64,000 nt of DNA, from assembly GCF_024519465.1 (NCBI RefSeq), contig NZ_JALJRW010000020.1:1-64000 (forward strand), read 5' to 3'. Origin of the DNA: Stenotrophomonas sp. Ste86 (GTDB lineage Bacteria > Pseudomonadota > Gammaproteobacteria > Xanthomonadales > Xanthomonadaceae). The translations under genes and the position numbers were made by a program. Positions 44,864 through 53,939 of this stretch are shown here, piece after piece. Each line of letters opens with the position of its first letter. Position 1 is the stretch's first letter. Under the pieces are notes generated by a model, which saw only the letters and a list, made by a program, of their open reading frames with translations, was not told the origin of the DNA and ran no database searches.

Positions 44864-45222
44864 CAGCTGGCGCTTTCGACCTGCTGCTGGAACTGCTGGA
44901 TCTGCTCCATGTAGCCGTCGACGCCGACGAAGGCCAGCCAGATGACCGAGAACAGCGTGGCGGCAATCAGGATGCCGGTGGTGACCCAGGCCCAGATCTT
45001 GGCGTTCTTGGACGCCTGGCGCGCAGCGACCAGGTCGCCCTGGTTGAGCAGCGTGTTGACCTTGTTGGCGAACACGATGGCCACGATGCCGGTGGCGATG
45101 CCCGGGAAGCTCAGGCACGACACGCAGCACATGAAGAACGCCAGCACGGTGACGATGATCGACCAGATCAGGTAGTTCGGGACGGTACCGGAGGCGGGCG
45201 GCAGCGGGGCGGTGGCATTCAT
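44863..45222 (-). CDS. CD225/dispanin family protein
   Basis: The 119-residue protein has two transmembrane helices (about 18-52 and 78-100) around the conserved cytoplasmic loop with KVNTLLNQGDLVAARQASKNAKIW. Cysteines at the first membrane edge (FFMCCVSCLSFPG) are as in eukaryotic dispanins and IFITM proteins. A role in membrane organisation is suspected for bacterial members but not shown. The gene is translationally coupled to DUF2752. Confidence 0.9.
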   Translation of the reverse strand: MNATAPLPPASGTVPNYLIWSIIVTVLAFFMCCVSCLSFPGIATGIVAIVFANKVNTLLNQGDLVAARQASKNAKIWAWVTTGILIAATLFSVIWLAFVGVDGYMEQIQQFQQQVESAS

Positions 45223-45414
45223 TGGGCAAACTCCATTTTTCTGGGTGGGTTATGTGGCGAACAGGTGGATCGGACAGAGGGTGTGCATCCGGCGGCATCG
45301 TCAGCCGGCTATCAGGGCCCAACCTCCACGCCGGCCAGCGTGGACAGGCCATGTTGGCGGTAATCTAACCGATGTCGCGCTGATGCATGCGATTACAGGC
45401 CCACTGCTGCGGCT

Positions 45415-47304
45415 TCAGCCGTTCCCTCCCCGCAGCTGGCGGACCTGCTGTTCCAGCGCCTCGGCGGTGGCGGTCCGACCGGGTACGGCCGGTGCCGCCG
45501 CCACCTCGATGTGGGCGCGGAAGCGGCGCGGGACGCGCATGCGGCCCAGGCGGGTGTCGCGACGGCTCCACATGCTGGCCCACATGCCGCGCAGCGCCAT
45601 CGGCACCACCGGCACCGGGCGCCGCTCGAGGATCTTTTCGACGCCGGATTTGAACGCCGCCATGTCGCCGTCGCGGGTCAGCGCGCCCTCGGGGAAAATG
45701 CAGACCAGTTCGCCCTCGGCCAGCGCCTTGTCCACTTCATCGAAGGCGGCCTGCATCAGCGCCGGGTCCTCGCGCGCGCCGGCAATGGGAATCGCCTTGG
45801 CCGTGCGGAAGATCCAGCGCATCACCGGAATGTTGAAGATCTTGTAGTACATGACAAAGCGCACCGGGCGCGGGATCGTCGCCGACAGGATCAGTGCGTC
45901 CATGTAGCTGACGTGGTTGCACACGATCAACGCAGCGCCCTCGTCGGGCACGTTGTTCTCGATCCCGTGCAGGCGCAATCGGTACAGGCCGCGCACCATC
46001 ACCCAGCTGAGGAAACGCATCAGGAATTCGGGGACGATGGTGAAGATGTAGATCGCCACCACCGCATTGGCGATGGCCAGCGCCAGGAACAGCTGCGGGA
46101 TGGTCCAGCCGAGCAGGCGCTGGGTGATCAGGCCGAGCATGGCGGCCAATACGATGAAGCCGGAGTTCTGGATGTTGAGCGCGGCGAACACGCGCGACAT
46201 TTCCGACTTCGGCGTGCGGCTCTGGATCAGCGCGAACAGCGGCACCACGAAGAAACCGGTGAACAGGCCGATGCCGATCAGGTCGATGATGATGCGCACG
46301 CTGCCGGCATGCTGCACGAACTGCAGGATCGACATGCCGGCGGCCGCCGACTCACCGGCACGGGCGAAGTACAGGTCGAGCATGAAGGCGGTCATGCCGA
46401 AGGCGCCCAGCGGCACCAACCCGATTTCGACGGTACGCCCGGACAGCTTTTCGCACAGCAGCGAGCCGGTGCCGGTGCCGACCGAGAACAGGGCCAGGGC
46501 GAAGATGTACAGCGTGGAGCCGCCGCCCAGGTTGACCTCGGCATAGGTGGGCAGCTGCGAGGTGAGCATGGTGCCGACGAACCAGAACCAGGACACGCCG
46601 AGGATCGCGTTGCTGACCGCCTTCTGCTTCTTGGCCATGCGCAGCACGGCGAGCGACTCGGGCAGGGGGTTCCAGTTGATCTTCAGGTCCGGCGCGCCAG
46701 CGTCGACCTTGGGGATCATCCGCGCGGTGAGGTTGCCGGCCACGGCCAGGGCGATCACCGCCGTGGCGGCCACGATCGGACCGTGGCTGCCGGCCAGCTG
46801 GAAGATCAGGCCGCCGGCGATCATGCCGGTCAGGATCGACAGCGAGGTGCCCATCTCGACCAGGCCGTTGCCGCCGGTGAGTTCCTCAGGCTTGAGGATC
46901 GAGGGCAGCACCGAGTACTTCACCGGCCCGAACAAGGTGGACTGCATGCCGGTGCAGAACAGCGCCACCAGCAGGACCGGCATGCTTTCGGTGAGGAAGC
47001 CGACCGCGGCCAGCGACATGATCACGATCTCCATGGTGGTGGTGATCACGATCAGGCGCGACTTCTCCAGCTTCTCTGCGATCTGCCCGGCCAGCGCCGA
47101 GAACAGGAAGTAGGGCAGGATGAAGATCGCCGGGGCCAGGTTGGTGTACAGCGAGCGTTCTTCGATCGGCGTGCCGAGGAAGAACAGCAGGCCGATGATC
47201 GCCTGCCGGTAGATGTTGTCGTTGAACGCACCCAGCGACTGGACGATGAAGAACGGCAGGAAACGACGCTGTTTGAGCAGGGCGAACTGGCTGTGGCCGG
47301 ACAT
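45415..47304 (-). CDS. MFS transporter fused to a 1-acylglycerol-3-phosphate-type acyltransferase
   Basis: The 629-residue protein has an N-terminal LplT-like MFS domain with 12 helices (about 1-420) starting LLKQRRFLPFFIVQSLGAFND, and a C-terminal PlsC-type acyltransferase (about 430-629) with NHVSYMDALIL (HX4D motif), RTAKAIPIAGARED and FPEGALTRDGD. It lacks the acyl-ACP synthetase domain of E. coli Aas. A lysophospholipid flippase plus reacylation enzyme in one chain is the likely role. ATG 47304 has AAGGAG upstream; earlier in-frame codons are not used. Confidence 0.93.
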   Translation of the reverse strand: MSGHSQFALLKQRRFLPFFIVQSLGAFNDNIYRQAIIGLLFFLGTPIEERSLYTNLAPAIFILPYFLFSALAGQIAEKLEKSRLIVITTTMEIVIMSLAAVGFLTESMPVLLVALFCTGMQSTLFGPVKYSVLPSILKPEELTGGNGLVEMGTSLSILTGMIAGGLIFQLAGSHGPIVAATAVIALAVAGNLTARMIPKVDAGAPDLKINWNPLPESLAVLRMAKKQKAVSNAILGVSWFWFVGTMLTSQLPTYAEVNLGGGSTLYIFALALFSVGTGTGSLLCEKLSGRTVEIGLVPLGAFGMTAFMLDLYFARAGESAAAGMSILQFVQHAGSVRIIIDLIGIGLFTGFFVVPLFALIQSRTPKSEMSRVFAALNIQNSGFIVLAAMLGLITQRLLGWTIPQLFLALAIANAVVAIYIFTIVPEFLMRFLSWVMVRGLYRLRLHGIENNVPDEGAALIVCNHVSYMDALILSATIPRPVRFVMYYKIFNIPVMRWIFRTAKAIPIAGAREDPALMQAAFDEVDKALAEGELVCIFPEGALTRDGDMAAFKSGVEKILERRPVPVVPMALRGMWASMWSRRDTRLGRMRVPRRFRAHIEVAAAPAVPGRTATAEALEQQVRQLRGGNG

Positions 47305-47391
47305 GGAAACTCCTTGCGAACCGGCGCAGCCTAGCACTGTCGCCGTTCGCGCAGGATGGCAGCGGCGCCGCCCGCGCGCTGCCCTGCCGGC

Positions 47392-48186
47392 TCAGAGGAT
47401 GTCGTCGACCACGCCGCCGTCCACCCGCAGCGCCGCGCCGGAGGTGGCCGAGGCCTGTGCCGAGGACAGGTAGACCACCATGTTGGCCACCTCCTCGACG
47501 CTGGCCGCGCGCTGGATCACCGAGGTGGGACGGTGGGCCATGACGAAGTCGCGGCCGACCTCTTCCAGCGATTTGCCGGTACGCGCGCGCTCGTCTTCCA
47601 TCATCGCGGCGAAGCCATCGGACAGGGTCGGGCCGGGCAGCACCGCATTGACGGTGACGCCGCTGCCGGCCACGCGCTTGGCCAGCCCGCGCGACAGCCC
47701 GAGCAGGGCGGTCTTGGTGACGCCGTAATGGATCATGTCGGCGGGAATGTTGCGGGCCGATTCGGAGGACAGGAACAGCACCCGACCCCAGCCGCGCTCG
47801 ACCATGGCCGGCAGCAGGGCGCGCGACAGGCGTACCCCGGACATCACGTTGGTCTGCCAGTACTTTTCCCAGGTGGCGTCATCGGTCTCGAAGAAGTCCT
47901 GTGGGCCGAAGATGCCGGCGTTGTTGACCAGGATGTCGATCGGCGGCAGCGCGGCCAGCAGGGCGTCCACGCCGGCCGCGTCGGACAGGTCGGCGACCGC
48001 GCCCACCAGGCGGGCGTCGGGCAGGGCCTGGCGCAGGGCGGCCAGGGCCTTGTCGACCGAGGCCTGGCTGCGGCCGTTGACCACCACCTGTGCACCAGCG
48101 GCCGCCAACCCGTGGGCGATGCCGTGACCGATGCCGGCGGTGGAGGCGGTGACCAGGGCGGTCTTGCCGGAGAGATCCAGTTGCAT
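47392..48186 (-). CDS. SDR-family oxidoreductase
   Basis: The 264-residue Rossmann protein has the NAD(P) motif TASTAGIGHGIAHGLAAAGA, DILVNNAGIFG, the catalytic Ser in LFLSSESARNI, the YxxxK pair in HYGVTKTALLGLSRGLAK, and the C-terminal TSGAALRVDGG. The substrate cannot be predicted. It is downstream of the FUSC gene and upstream of the acyltransferase gene on the minus strand. ATG 48186 is the start. The long upstream open frame is a shadow. Confidence 0.93.
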   Translation of the reverse strand: MQLDLSGKTALVTASTAGIGHGIAHGLAAAGAQVVVNGRSQASVDKALAALRQALPDARLVGAVADLSDAAGVDALLAALPPIDILVNNAGIFGPQDFFETDDATWEKYWQTNVMSGVRLSRALLPAMVERGWGRVLFLSSESARNIPADMIHYGVTKTALLGLSRGLAKRVAGSGVTVNAVLPGPTLSDGFAAMMEDERARTGKSLEEVGRDFVMAHRPTSVIQRAASVEEVANMVVYLSSAQASATSGAALRVDGGVVDDIL

Positions 48187-48320
48187 GTGCGTGTCCTTGA
48201 GCGGGGAAGGCACCTGGAGTCTGCGCGGGCGGCGGTAGCGGCAACGTGCAGCGGGTGTTTCCGCCCCATCGGGCGCGCGCATGGCAACGCGGGTGTTGCA
48301 AACGTGTCCTGCGGGAGGAC

Positions 48321-50498
48321 TCAGCGCAGGGTGCGCGCGGCCTCGTTGGCGGCGCCGCGGAGCTTGGGCAGCAGGCGCAGCATCAGCCCCATCTGGGTGC
48401 GGATCAGCTGCAGCTTGGGCGGCATGGCGTCGGTGACCTGTTCCAGCTGCTCGGCCAGGGCGCGGTCGCCGTCGTTGTCGGCTTCCTCCACCGGTTGCCG
48501 CTGTTCCAGCGCGGCGGCGATCTGCTGCATGGCCTGCTCCACGCGCTCGCCGCCGGCCAGCGCCTGCGGGTCCTGCGCGTAGCTGTCCAGCTGCGTGCGG
48601 TGCGCACCGAGGGCGGACAGGTGGCCGAGCAGGGTGTTGGACAGCGCCAGGAAGCGGAAGCCCGCATCCAGGTTGCGGCGCACGTGGCCGGGTTCGCGCA
48701 GCATGTTCGACAGCGCGGTGGACAGGGCGGCATCGGCGTTGTGCATGTCGCGGCGGGCGATGCGGTAGGCCAAGTCGTCCTGCATGCCGCTGCCGTACTG
48801 GCCAAGCACCGCATCCAGGTAGCGCGCGCAGTTGGCCAGCACGCGCGCCATCACCAGGTTCAGGCGCCGGCCCTGCCAGTCGGGCAGGATCAGGAACGCG
48901 GCAGCGGCGGCGATCGCGCAGCCGAGCAGGGTGTCGACCAGCCGCGGCCAGATCAGCAGGTAGCCATCGCCGATCAGGTTGAAGCAGGTCAGCGCCATCA
49001 CCGTGATGGCCGCCGAGGCCACCAGGTAGCGGTCGCTGCGGGTGAAGAAGAACAGCAGCGCCGAGAGCAGGGCGATCAGCAGTTCGACGCGCAGGTCCTG
49101 GAACAACTGCATCAACGCCCAGGTCAGCACCAGCCCGATCAGGGTGCCGGCGATGCGCTGGGCCAGGCGCTGGCGGGTGGCACCAAAATGCGGGCGGCAC
49201 ACGAACACGATGGTGAGCAGCACCCAGCCGCCGTTCTGGGCGTTGAACAGGCGGATCGCGGCGAAGCCGACCACCAGCGCCAGCGCCATGCGCAGGCCGT
49301 GGCGGAACAGCACCGAGCCGGGGGTGAGCTGCTGGCGGATGCGTACGAACATCTCACGCAGGGTGTGCGGGTTGGTGTCGCGCAGGCGGGTGTCCACGTT
49401 GTCCAGGGTGGCTTCGGAATTGGCCGCTTCGGACAGCCGCCGTTCGATGCTCTGCAGGTTCTGGCCGAGCAGTTCCAGCGAGGACAGCAGGCGTTGCCAC
49501 TGCGGGTTGTGCTGGGCGCGCAGCCAGGTGAGCGAATCGGTGAGGTCGGCGGTGGCCTGTTTGGTGCGTTCGCCGTACTGGAACGGGCGGCGCAGGCGGA
49601 TGGCCATGCCAAGGTTGGCGCAGGCCTCGCCCTGCAGCGAGAGCAGGCGCTGGCAGCGATACAGCACGTCGCTGTGGAAGAAGGCGTCGGTGAGCGCGCC
49701 GTAGGGGTAGTGCGAGGAGCTGGCGCGTTCGTGGAAGTCCTGGGCCATGTAGTACATGCGCAGATACAGGCCGGACTGCACGCCGGGCCGGCCGGAGCGG
49801 CCAAAGCGGGCGAGGATGGCGGTCTTGGCGATGTTCAGCGCCTCGACGACGCGGCGGTTCTGTTCGGCCAGGGCGAGCTGACGCTTCTGCAGGTCGGCAT
49901 CGCGGACCGGTTCGAACAGGTCGGCCTTGAGCTGCAGGTAGCGGCCCAGTTCGAGGAACAGGCGGTTGAGGCGTTCGCGGATGGGGCGGTTGGCGAACAG
50001 GGCGGTCCACAGGATGGAGAGCAGGCCGTACCAGAGCGCGCCGGCGAGCAGGTGGCTGACGGCACTGAAGGCCTGTGCGCGGTCGCTGGCGCCATGCTGT
50101 TCCAGGGCGATCATGGTGTAGATGGCCAGGGTGACCGTCGCCTGGGCGATGGAGGCGTAGCGTTCGCCGAGCGCGCCGAGCAGGGTGAGGCCGAAGGTGG
50201 ACAGGGCCAGCGCGGCGATGAACAGCCAGGGCCAGGCAAACAATTCGACCACGGCAGCGGCGGCGATGACGAAGCAGAGCAGGGACAGGGCGACCGATTT
50301 GGTGCGGCCCCACCAGTTGTCGTCGGTTTCGGCAATGGCGCTGGCGATGATGCCGAGGAAGACGCCGGGCAGCGCGGGCAACTGGTCCAGGTGCCAGCAG
50401 ATGCCCATGGCCACCGACAGCGCGATGAACACCCGCAGGCCATAGCTGGCCTTTTCATGCGCCCACAGGCGGCTGAGGCGGGATTCTCGGGCGGTCAT
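48321..50498 (-). CDS. FUSC/YccS-family putative efflux membrane protein
   Basis: The 725-residue protein has two sets of about six transmembrane helices (residues about 20-155 and 395-530) separated and followed by large soluble helical regions, the YccS/YhfK/AaeB layout. Signatures include CWHLDQLPALPGVFLGIIAS and, in the second half, GGWVLLTIVFVCRPHFGATR and AGTLIGLVLTWALM. Members are proposed to export aromatic acids or other compounds. The start is ATG 50498. Confidence 0.9.
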   Translation of the reverse strand: MTARESRLSRLWAHEKASYGLRVFIALSVAMGICWHLDQLPALPGVFLGIIASAIAETDDNWWGRTKSVALSLLCFVIAAAAVVELFAWPWLFIAALALSTFGLTLLGALGERYASIAQATVTLAIYTMIALEQHGASDRAQAFSAVSHLLAGALWYGLLSILWTALFANRPIRERLNRLFLELGRYLQLKADLFEPVRDADLQKRQLALAEQNRRVVEALNIAKTAILARFGRSGRPGVQSGLYLRMYYMAQDFHERASSSHYPYGALTDAFFHSDVLYRCQRLLSLQGEACANLGMAIRLRRPFQYGERTKQATADLTDSLTWLRAQHNPQWQRLLSSLELLGQNLQSIERRLSEAANSEATLDNVDTRLRDTNPHTLREMFVRIRQQLTPGSVLFRHGLRMALALVVGFAAIRLFNAQNGGWVLLTIVFVCRPHFGATRQRLAQRIAGTLIGLVLTWALMQLFQDLRVELLIALLSALLFFFTRSDRYLVASAAITVMALTCFNLIGDGYLLIWPRLVDTLLGCAIAAAAAFLILPDWQGRRLNLVMARVLANCARYLDAVLGQYGSGMQDDLAYRIARRDMHNADAALSTALSNMLREPGHVRRNLDAGFRFLALSNTLLGHLSALGAHRTQLDSYAQDPQALAGGERVEQAMQQIAAALEQRQPVEEADNDGDRALAEQLEQVTDAMPPKLQLIRTQMGLMLRLLPKLRGAANEAARTLR

Positions 50499-50623
50499 GC
50501 GGGCTCAGGGTGTGGGGCAGCCCATTATTGCCGGTGGTGGGTGAAGGGGACAGCGTCGGTGTTTCAGCGTCAAAAGCGTCGCGATTCGTTTCCACCGGTT
50601 TGGGCCGGTGCGCAACGGAATAC

Positions 50624-50780
50624 GGGTAGTGCCGAGCCATGCTCGGCACCGCGCGAAACGCGGCCTCCAATCCAGGACAGCGCATCGGTGCGTAACGGAG
50701 ACGCCGGTAGTGCCGGCCGCTGGCCGGCTCCAGGCACCTCCGTCCGGGCACATGAAGAGCCGGCCAGCGGCCGGCACTAC
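50624..50780. repeat. Three SMAG-type palindromes between the efflux operon and the FUSC gene
   Basis: One copy (50624-50650) has head GTAGTGCCGAGCC. A second (50706-50731) has head GTAGTGCCGGCCGC. A third (50757-50780) is the inverted partner of the second and ends at the mdtC-like stop codon. Inverted copies two and three can form a long hairpin that would terminate or protect the mdt transcript. Confidence 0.85.
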
Positions 50781-50782
50781 CG

Positions 50783-53700
50783 TCAGGCGGTCTTGGCGCG
50801 CTTGAGCAGCTTCTTCTCGCGGCGGCGTGCGCGACGGTTGACCCAGCGTTCGCGCAGGCAGGAGAAGATGACGTAGAGCGCCGGCGTGCTGAGCAGGGTC
50901 AGGCTCTGCGAGAACAACAGGCCGCCGATCATCGCGATGCCGAGCGGGCGGCGCAGTTCGGAGCCTTCGCCCAGGCCGATCGCCAGCGGCACTGCCGCCA
51001 GGATCGCCACCATGGTGGTCATCATGATCGGACGGAAGCGCACGATGCTGGCCTCGCGCACCGCATCGCGCGGACTCTTGCCGTGCTCGCGCTGGGCCAC
51101 CACGGCGAAGTCGATCATCATGATCGCGTTCTTCTTGACGATGCCGATGAGCAGTACCAGCGCGATCATCGAGATCACCGACAGCTCGGTATTGGTCACA
51201 AACAGCGCCAGCAGCGCGCCCACGCCCGCCGCCGGCAGCGTGGACAGGATCGTCACCGGGTGCACCAGGCTTTCGTACAGCATGCCCAGCACCAGGTAGA
51301 CGGTGATGATCGCGGCCAGCACCAGGATCAGCATCGAGTTCGGGTTGAGCTGCACGTTGAAGCCGCCGCCATCGCTGATGCGGATGTCGCCGGGCAGGCG
51401 CAGGCCGTCCACGGTGGCCTTGATGATGGCTTCGCCCTCGCCGGTGCTTACGCCCGGGGCCAGGTTGTAGCTCAGGTCCATCGTGGTGTACTGGTTTTCG
51501 TGGGTGATCTGCGGCGGGGCCAGCCCCGGCACCTGGTGGGCCACGGCAGTGAGCGGGATCATCTCGCCGTTGCCGGCGCGCACGTGGATCTCATCCAGTG
51601 CACGCGGGGTGGCGGTCTGCTCGGGCAGGGCGTTGACCACCACGCTGTACTGGTTGATGTCCGAGTAGATGGTGGAGATCTGGCGCTGGCCGAACGCGCC
51701 GTACAGTGCGCCGTCGATGGCACCGACCGACACGCCCAGGCGCGCGGCCTTGGCGCGGTCGATCACCACGTTCTGGCGCAGGCCGGCGGTATCCACGTCG
51801 GTGCCGACGTCGCGCAGCATCGGGTTCTTCTTCAACGCCGCCTGCACCTTGGGCAGCCATTCCTGCAGCTGGGCAAGATCATTGCCCTGCAGCGACACGC
51901 GGTACTGCGCACCCTGGCTGTTGCCGCCGCCACCATCGCTGGGCAGATCCTGGATCGCGCGCAGGCGCAGCTGCAGGTCGGGGTAGCGGTCGGCCTTGGC
52001 GCTCAACCGCGCCAGCGCCAGCGCGGTGGTTTCCTTGCGGCCTTCCTTGCGCGTCTTGAGCTGGATGTTGAACTGCGCGCTGGAGCCCTGGCGGCCGCTG
52101 CCCAGGCGCACGCCGACGGTCTTCACCGCCGGATCGGCCATCAGCATGTCGGTGATGCGGCGCTGGCGGTTGACCATGTCCTCGAAGGATACGGTCGCGC
52201 TGGAATTGGCGCGGCCCCAGATCAGGCCGGTGTCCTGGGCCGGGAAGGAGCCCTTCTTGACCGCGCCGCCGAGCATCACCGTGGCCACGATCAGCAGGAT
52301 CGGGGTGAGCGAGAGCAGCAGTGCGTGGCGCAGCGAGAAGTCCAGGCACACCGTGTAGGTGCGCAGCATGCGGTCGTGCACGCCATCCAGGAAGCGACCG
52401 ATCCGCGACGGCGTCTCCGGCTCGGTGTGCGCACTGAGGAAGCGGCTGCACAGCGCCGGAGTCAGGGTCAGCGAGACGATCATGGAGACCACGATCGCCG
52501 CCACCAGGGTGATGGTGAACTCGCGGAAGAACGCCCCGACCATGCCGCTGGCGAACAGCAGCGGGATGAACACCGCCACCAGCGAGGCGGTGATCGAGAC
52601 AATGGTGAAGCCGATCTCGCGCGCGCCGGTCAGCGCGGCCTGCATGCGTGGCATGCCCTCGTCGAGGTGGCGCATGACGTTTTCGATCACCACGATCGCA
52701 TCGTCGACCACGAAGCCGATCGCGATCACCAGCGCCAGCAGGCTGAGATTGTTCAAGGTGAAGCCGAACACGTACATCACCAGCGCCGCACCGGCCAGCG
52801 ACAGCGGCACGGTGACGGCGGCGATCAGCGTCGGTGCCAACCGGCGCAGGAACAGTGCCATGGTCAGGATCACCATCGCCAGGCTGATCAGCAGGGTGAT
52901 CTGCACTTCATGCAGTGACGAGCGGATGGTCGGGGTGCGGTCGAAGAACGGGGTCAGCACCGTGCCCGGCTGCAGGTAGTCGCGCAGCATCGGAATCTGC
53001 GCCTTGACCCGGTCCACGGTCTCCACGATGTTGGCGCCGGCACGGGTGAACACATACATCACCACGGCGGGTTTGTGGTCGAACCACGCGGCCTGGTACG
53101 CATCCTGCTGGCCGTCGTAGACGTTGGCCACGTCCTTGAGGCGGATCACCCGGCCATCGTCCTGGGTCTTGATGACCAGGTTGGCGAAGTCGGCCGCTCG
53201 CGCCACCGAGTCGTTGGCGATGATCGCGGTGGTGGTGTTGCCGTCGGTGAGGAAGCCGGTCGGCGAGGTCACGTTGGCCGCGCGCACCGCGTTGCGCAGG
53301 TCGTCGGGGGTGAGGTTGAGCGCGTTGAGCAGGCGCAGGTTGACGTCCACCCGTACCGCCGGGGTGGAGGCACCGGCGATGTCGACCGAGGACACCCCGC
53401 TGATCTGGCGGATGCGCTGGGCCAGCAGCGAATCGGCGACGTTGTAGAGCTCATCGGCCGACTGCGTCTGCGAGGTCAGTGCGATGGCGATGACCGGGTC
53501 GTCGTTCGGGTTGGCCTTCTGGAACATCGGCGAGCCGAGCCCGGACGGCAGATCGGCCTGGGATGAATTGATCGCGGTCTGCACGTCCAGCGCGGCCGAA
53601 TCGATGTCGACCCCGCTCTGGAAAATCATGAAGACCAGCGAGCTGCCTTCGGAACTGGACGAGCGCATCTGGTCCACGCCGGGCAGCTGGCCCAGATGGC

Positions 53701-53905
53701 GTTCCAGCGGTGCGGTGACCGTGGAGGCCATGGTGGTGGCGTCCGCGCCGGACTGGCTGGCGTGCACGAAGATCACCGGAATCTGGATGTTCGGCAACGC
53801 CGACACGCCCAGTTTCAGGTAGCAGAACAGGCCGACCACAAACAGGCCGATGGCCAGCAGCGCAGTGCCGATCGGGCGGCGGATGAAGGGGCCGGAGATG
53901 TTCAT
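50783..53905 (-). CDS. mdtC: RND efflux pump subunit, MdtC/SmeK-like
   Basis: The 1040-residue inner-membrane pump has the RND layout of 12 helices and two periplasmic porter loops. The proton relay Asp pair is in GFVVDDAIVVIENVMRHLDE, and the N-terminus NISGPFIRRPIGTALLAIGL and FERATPLGRG-type segments (FFDRTPTIRSSLHEVQ) are family marks. It is the third gene of a fusion protein plus two-RND operon, the arrangement of MdtABC in E. coli and SmeIJK in S. maltophilia, where the two pumps form a hetero-trimer. A TolC-type outer-membrane partner is not encoded here. Confidence 0.95.
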   Translation of the reverse strand: MNISGPFIRRPIGTALLAIGLFVVGLFCYLKLGVSALPNIQIPVIFVHASQSGADATTMASTVTAPLERHLGQLPGVDQMRSSSSEGSSLVFMIFQSGVDIDSAALDVQTAINSSQADLPSGLGSPMFQKANPNDDPVIAIALTSQTQSADELYNVADSLLAQRIRQISGVSSVDIAGASTPAVRVDVNLRLLNALNLTPDDLRNAVRAANVTSPTGFLTDGNTTTAIIANDSVARAADFANLVIKTQDDGRVIRLKDVANVYDGQQDAYQAAWFDHKPAVVMYVFTRAGANIVETVDRVKAQIPMLRDYLQPGTVLTPFFDRTPTIRSSLHEVQITLLISLAMVILTMALFLRRLAPTLIAAVTVPLSLAGAALVMYVFGFTLNNLSLLALVIAIGFVVDDAIVVIENVMRHLDEGMPRMQAALTGAREIGFTIVSITASLVAVFIPLLFASGMVGAFFREFTITLVAAIVVSMIVSLTLTPALCSRFLSAHTEPETPSRIGRFLDGVHDRMLRTYTVCLDFSLRHALLLSLTPILLIVATVMLGGAVKKGSFPAQDTGLIWGRANSSATVSFEDMVNRQRRITDMLMADPAVKTVGVRLGSGRQGSSAQFNIQLKTRKEGRKETTALALARLSAKADRYPDLQLRLRAIQDLPSDGGGGNSQGAQYRVSLQGNDLAQLQEWLPKVQAALKKNPMLRDVGTDVDTAGLRQNVVIDRAKAARLGVSVGAIDGALYGAFGQRQISTIYSDINQYSVVVNALPEQTATPRALDEIHVRAGNGEMIPLTAVAHQVPGLAPPQITHENQYTTMDLSYNLAPGVSTGEGEAIIKATVDGLRLPGDIRISDGGGFNVQLNPNSMLILVLAAIITVYLVLGMLYESLVHPVTILSTLPAAGVGALLALFVTNTELSVISMIALVLLIGIVKKNAIMMIDFAVVAQREHGKSPRDAVREASIVRFRPIMMTTMVAILAAVPLAIGLGEGSELRRPLGIAMIGGLLFSQSLTLLSTPALYVIFSCLRERWVNRRARRREKKLLKRAKTA

Positions 53906-53939
53906 GCCGGCATCCTCATGGCGCGCAGGTACGGCGTGC

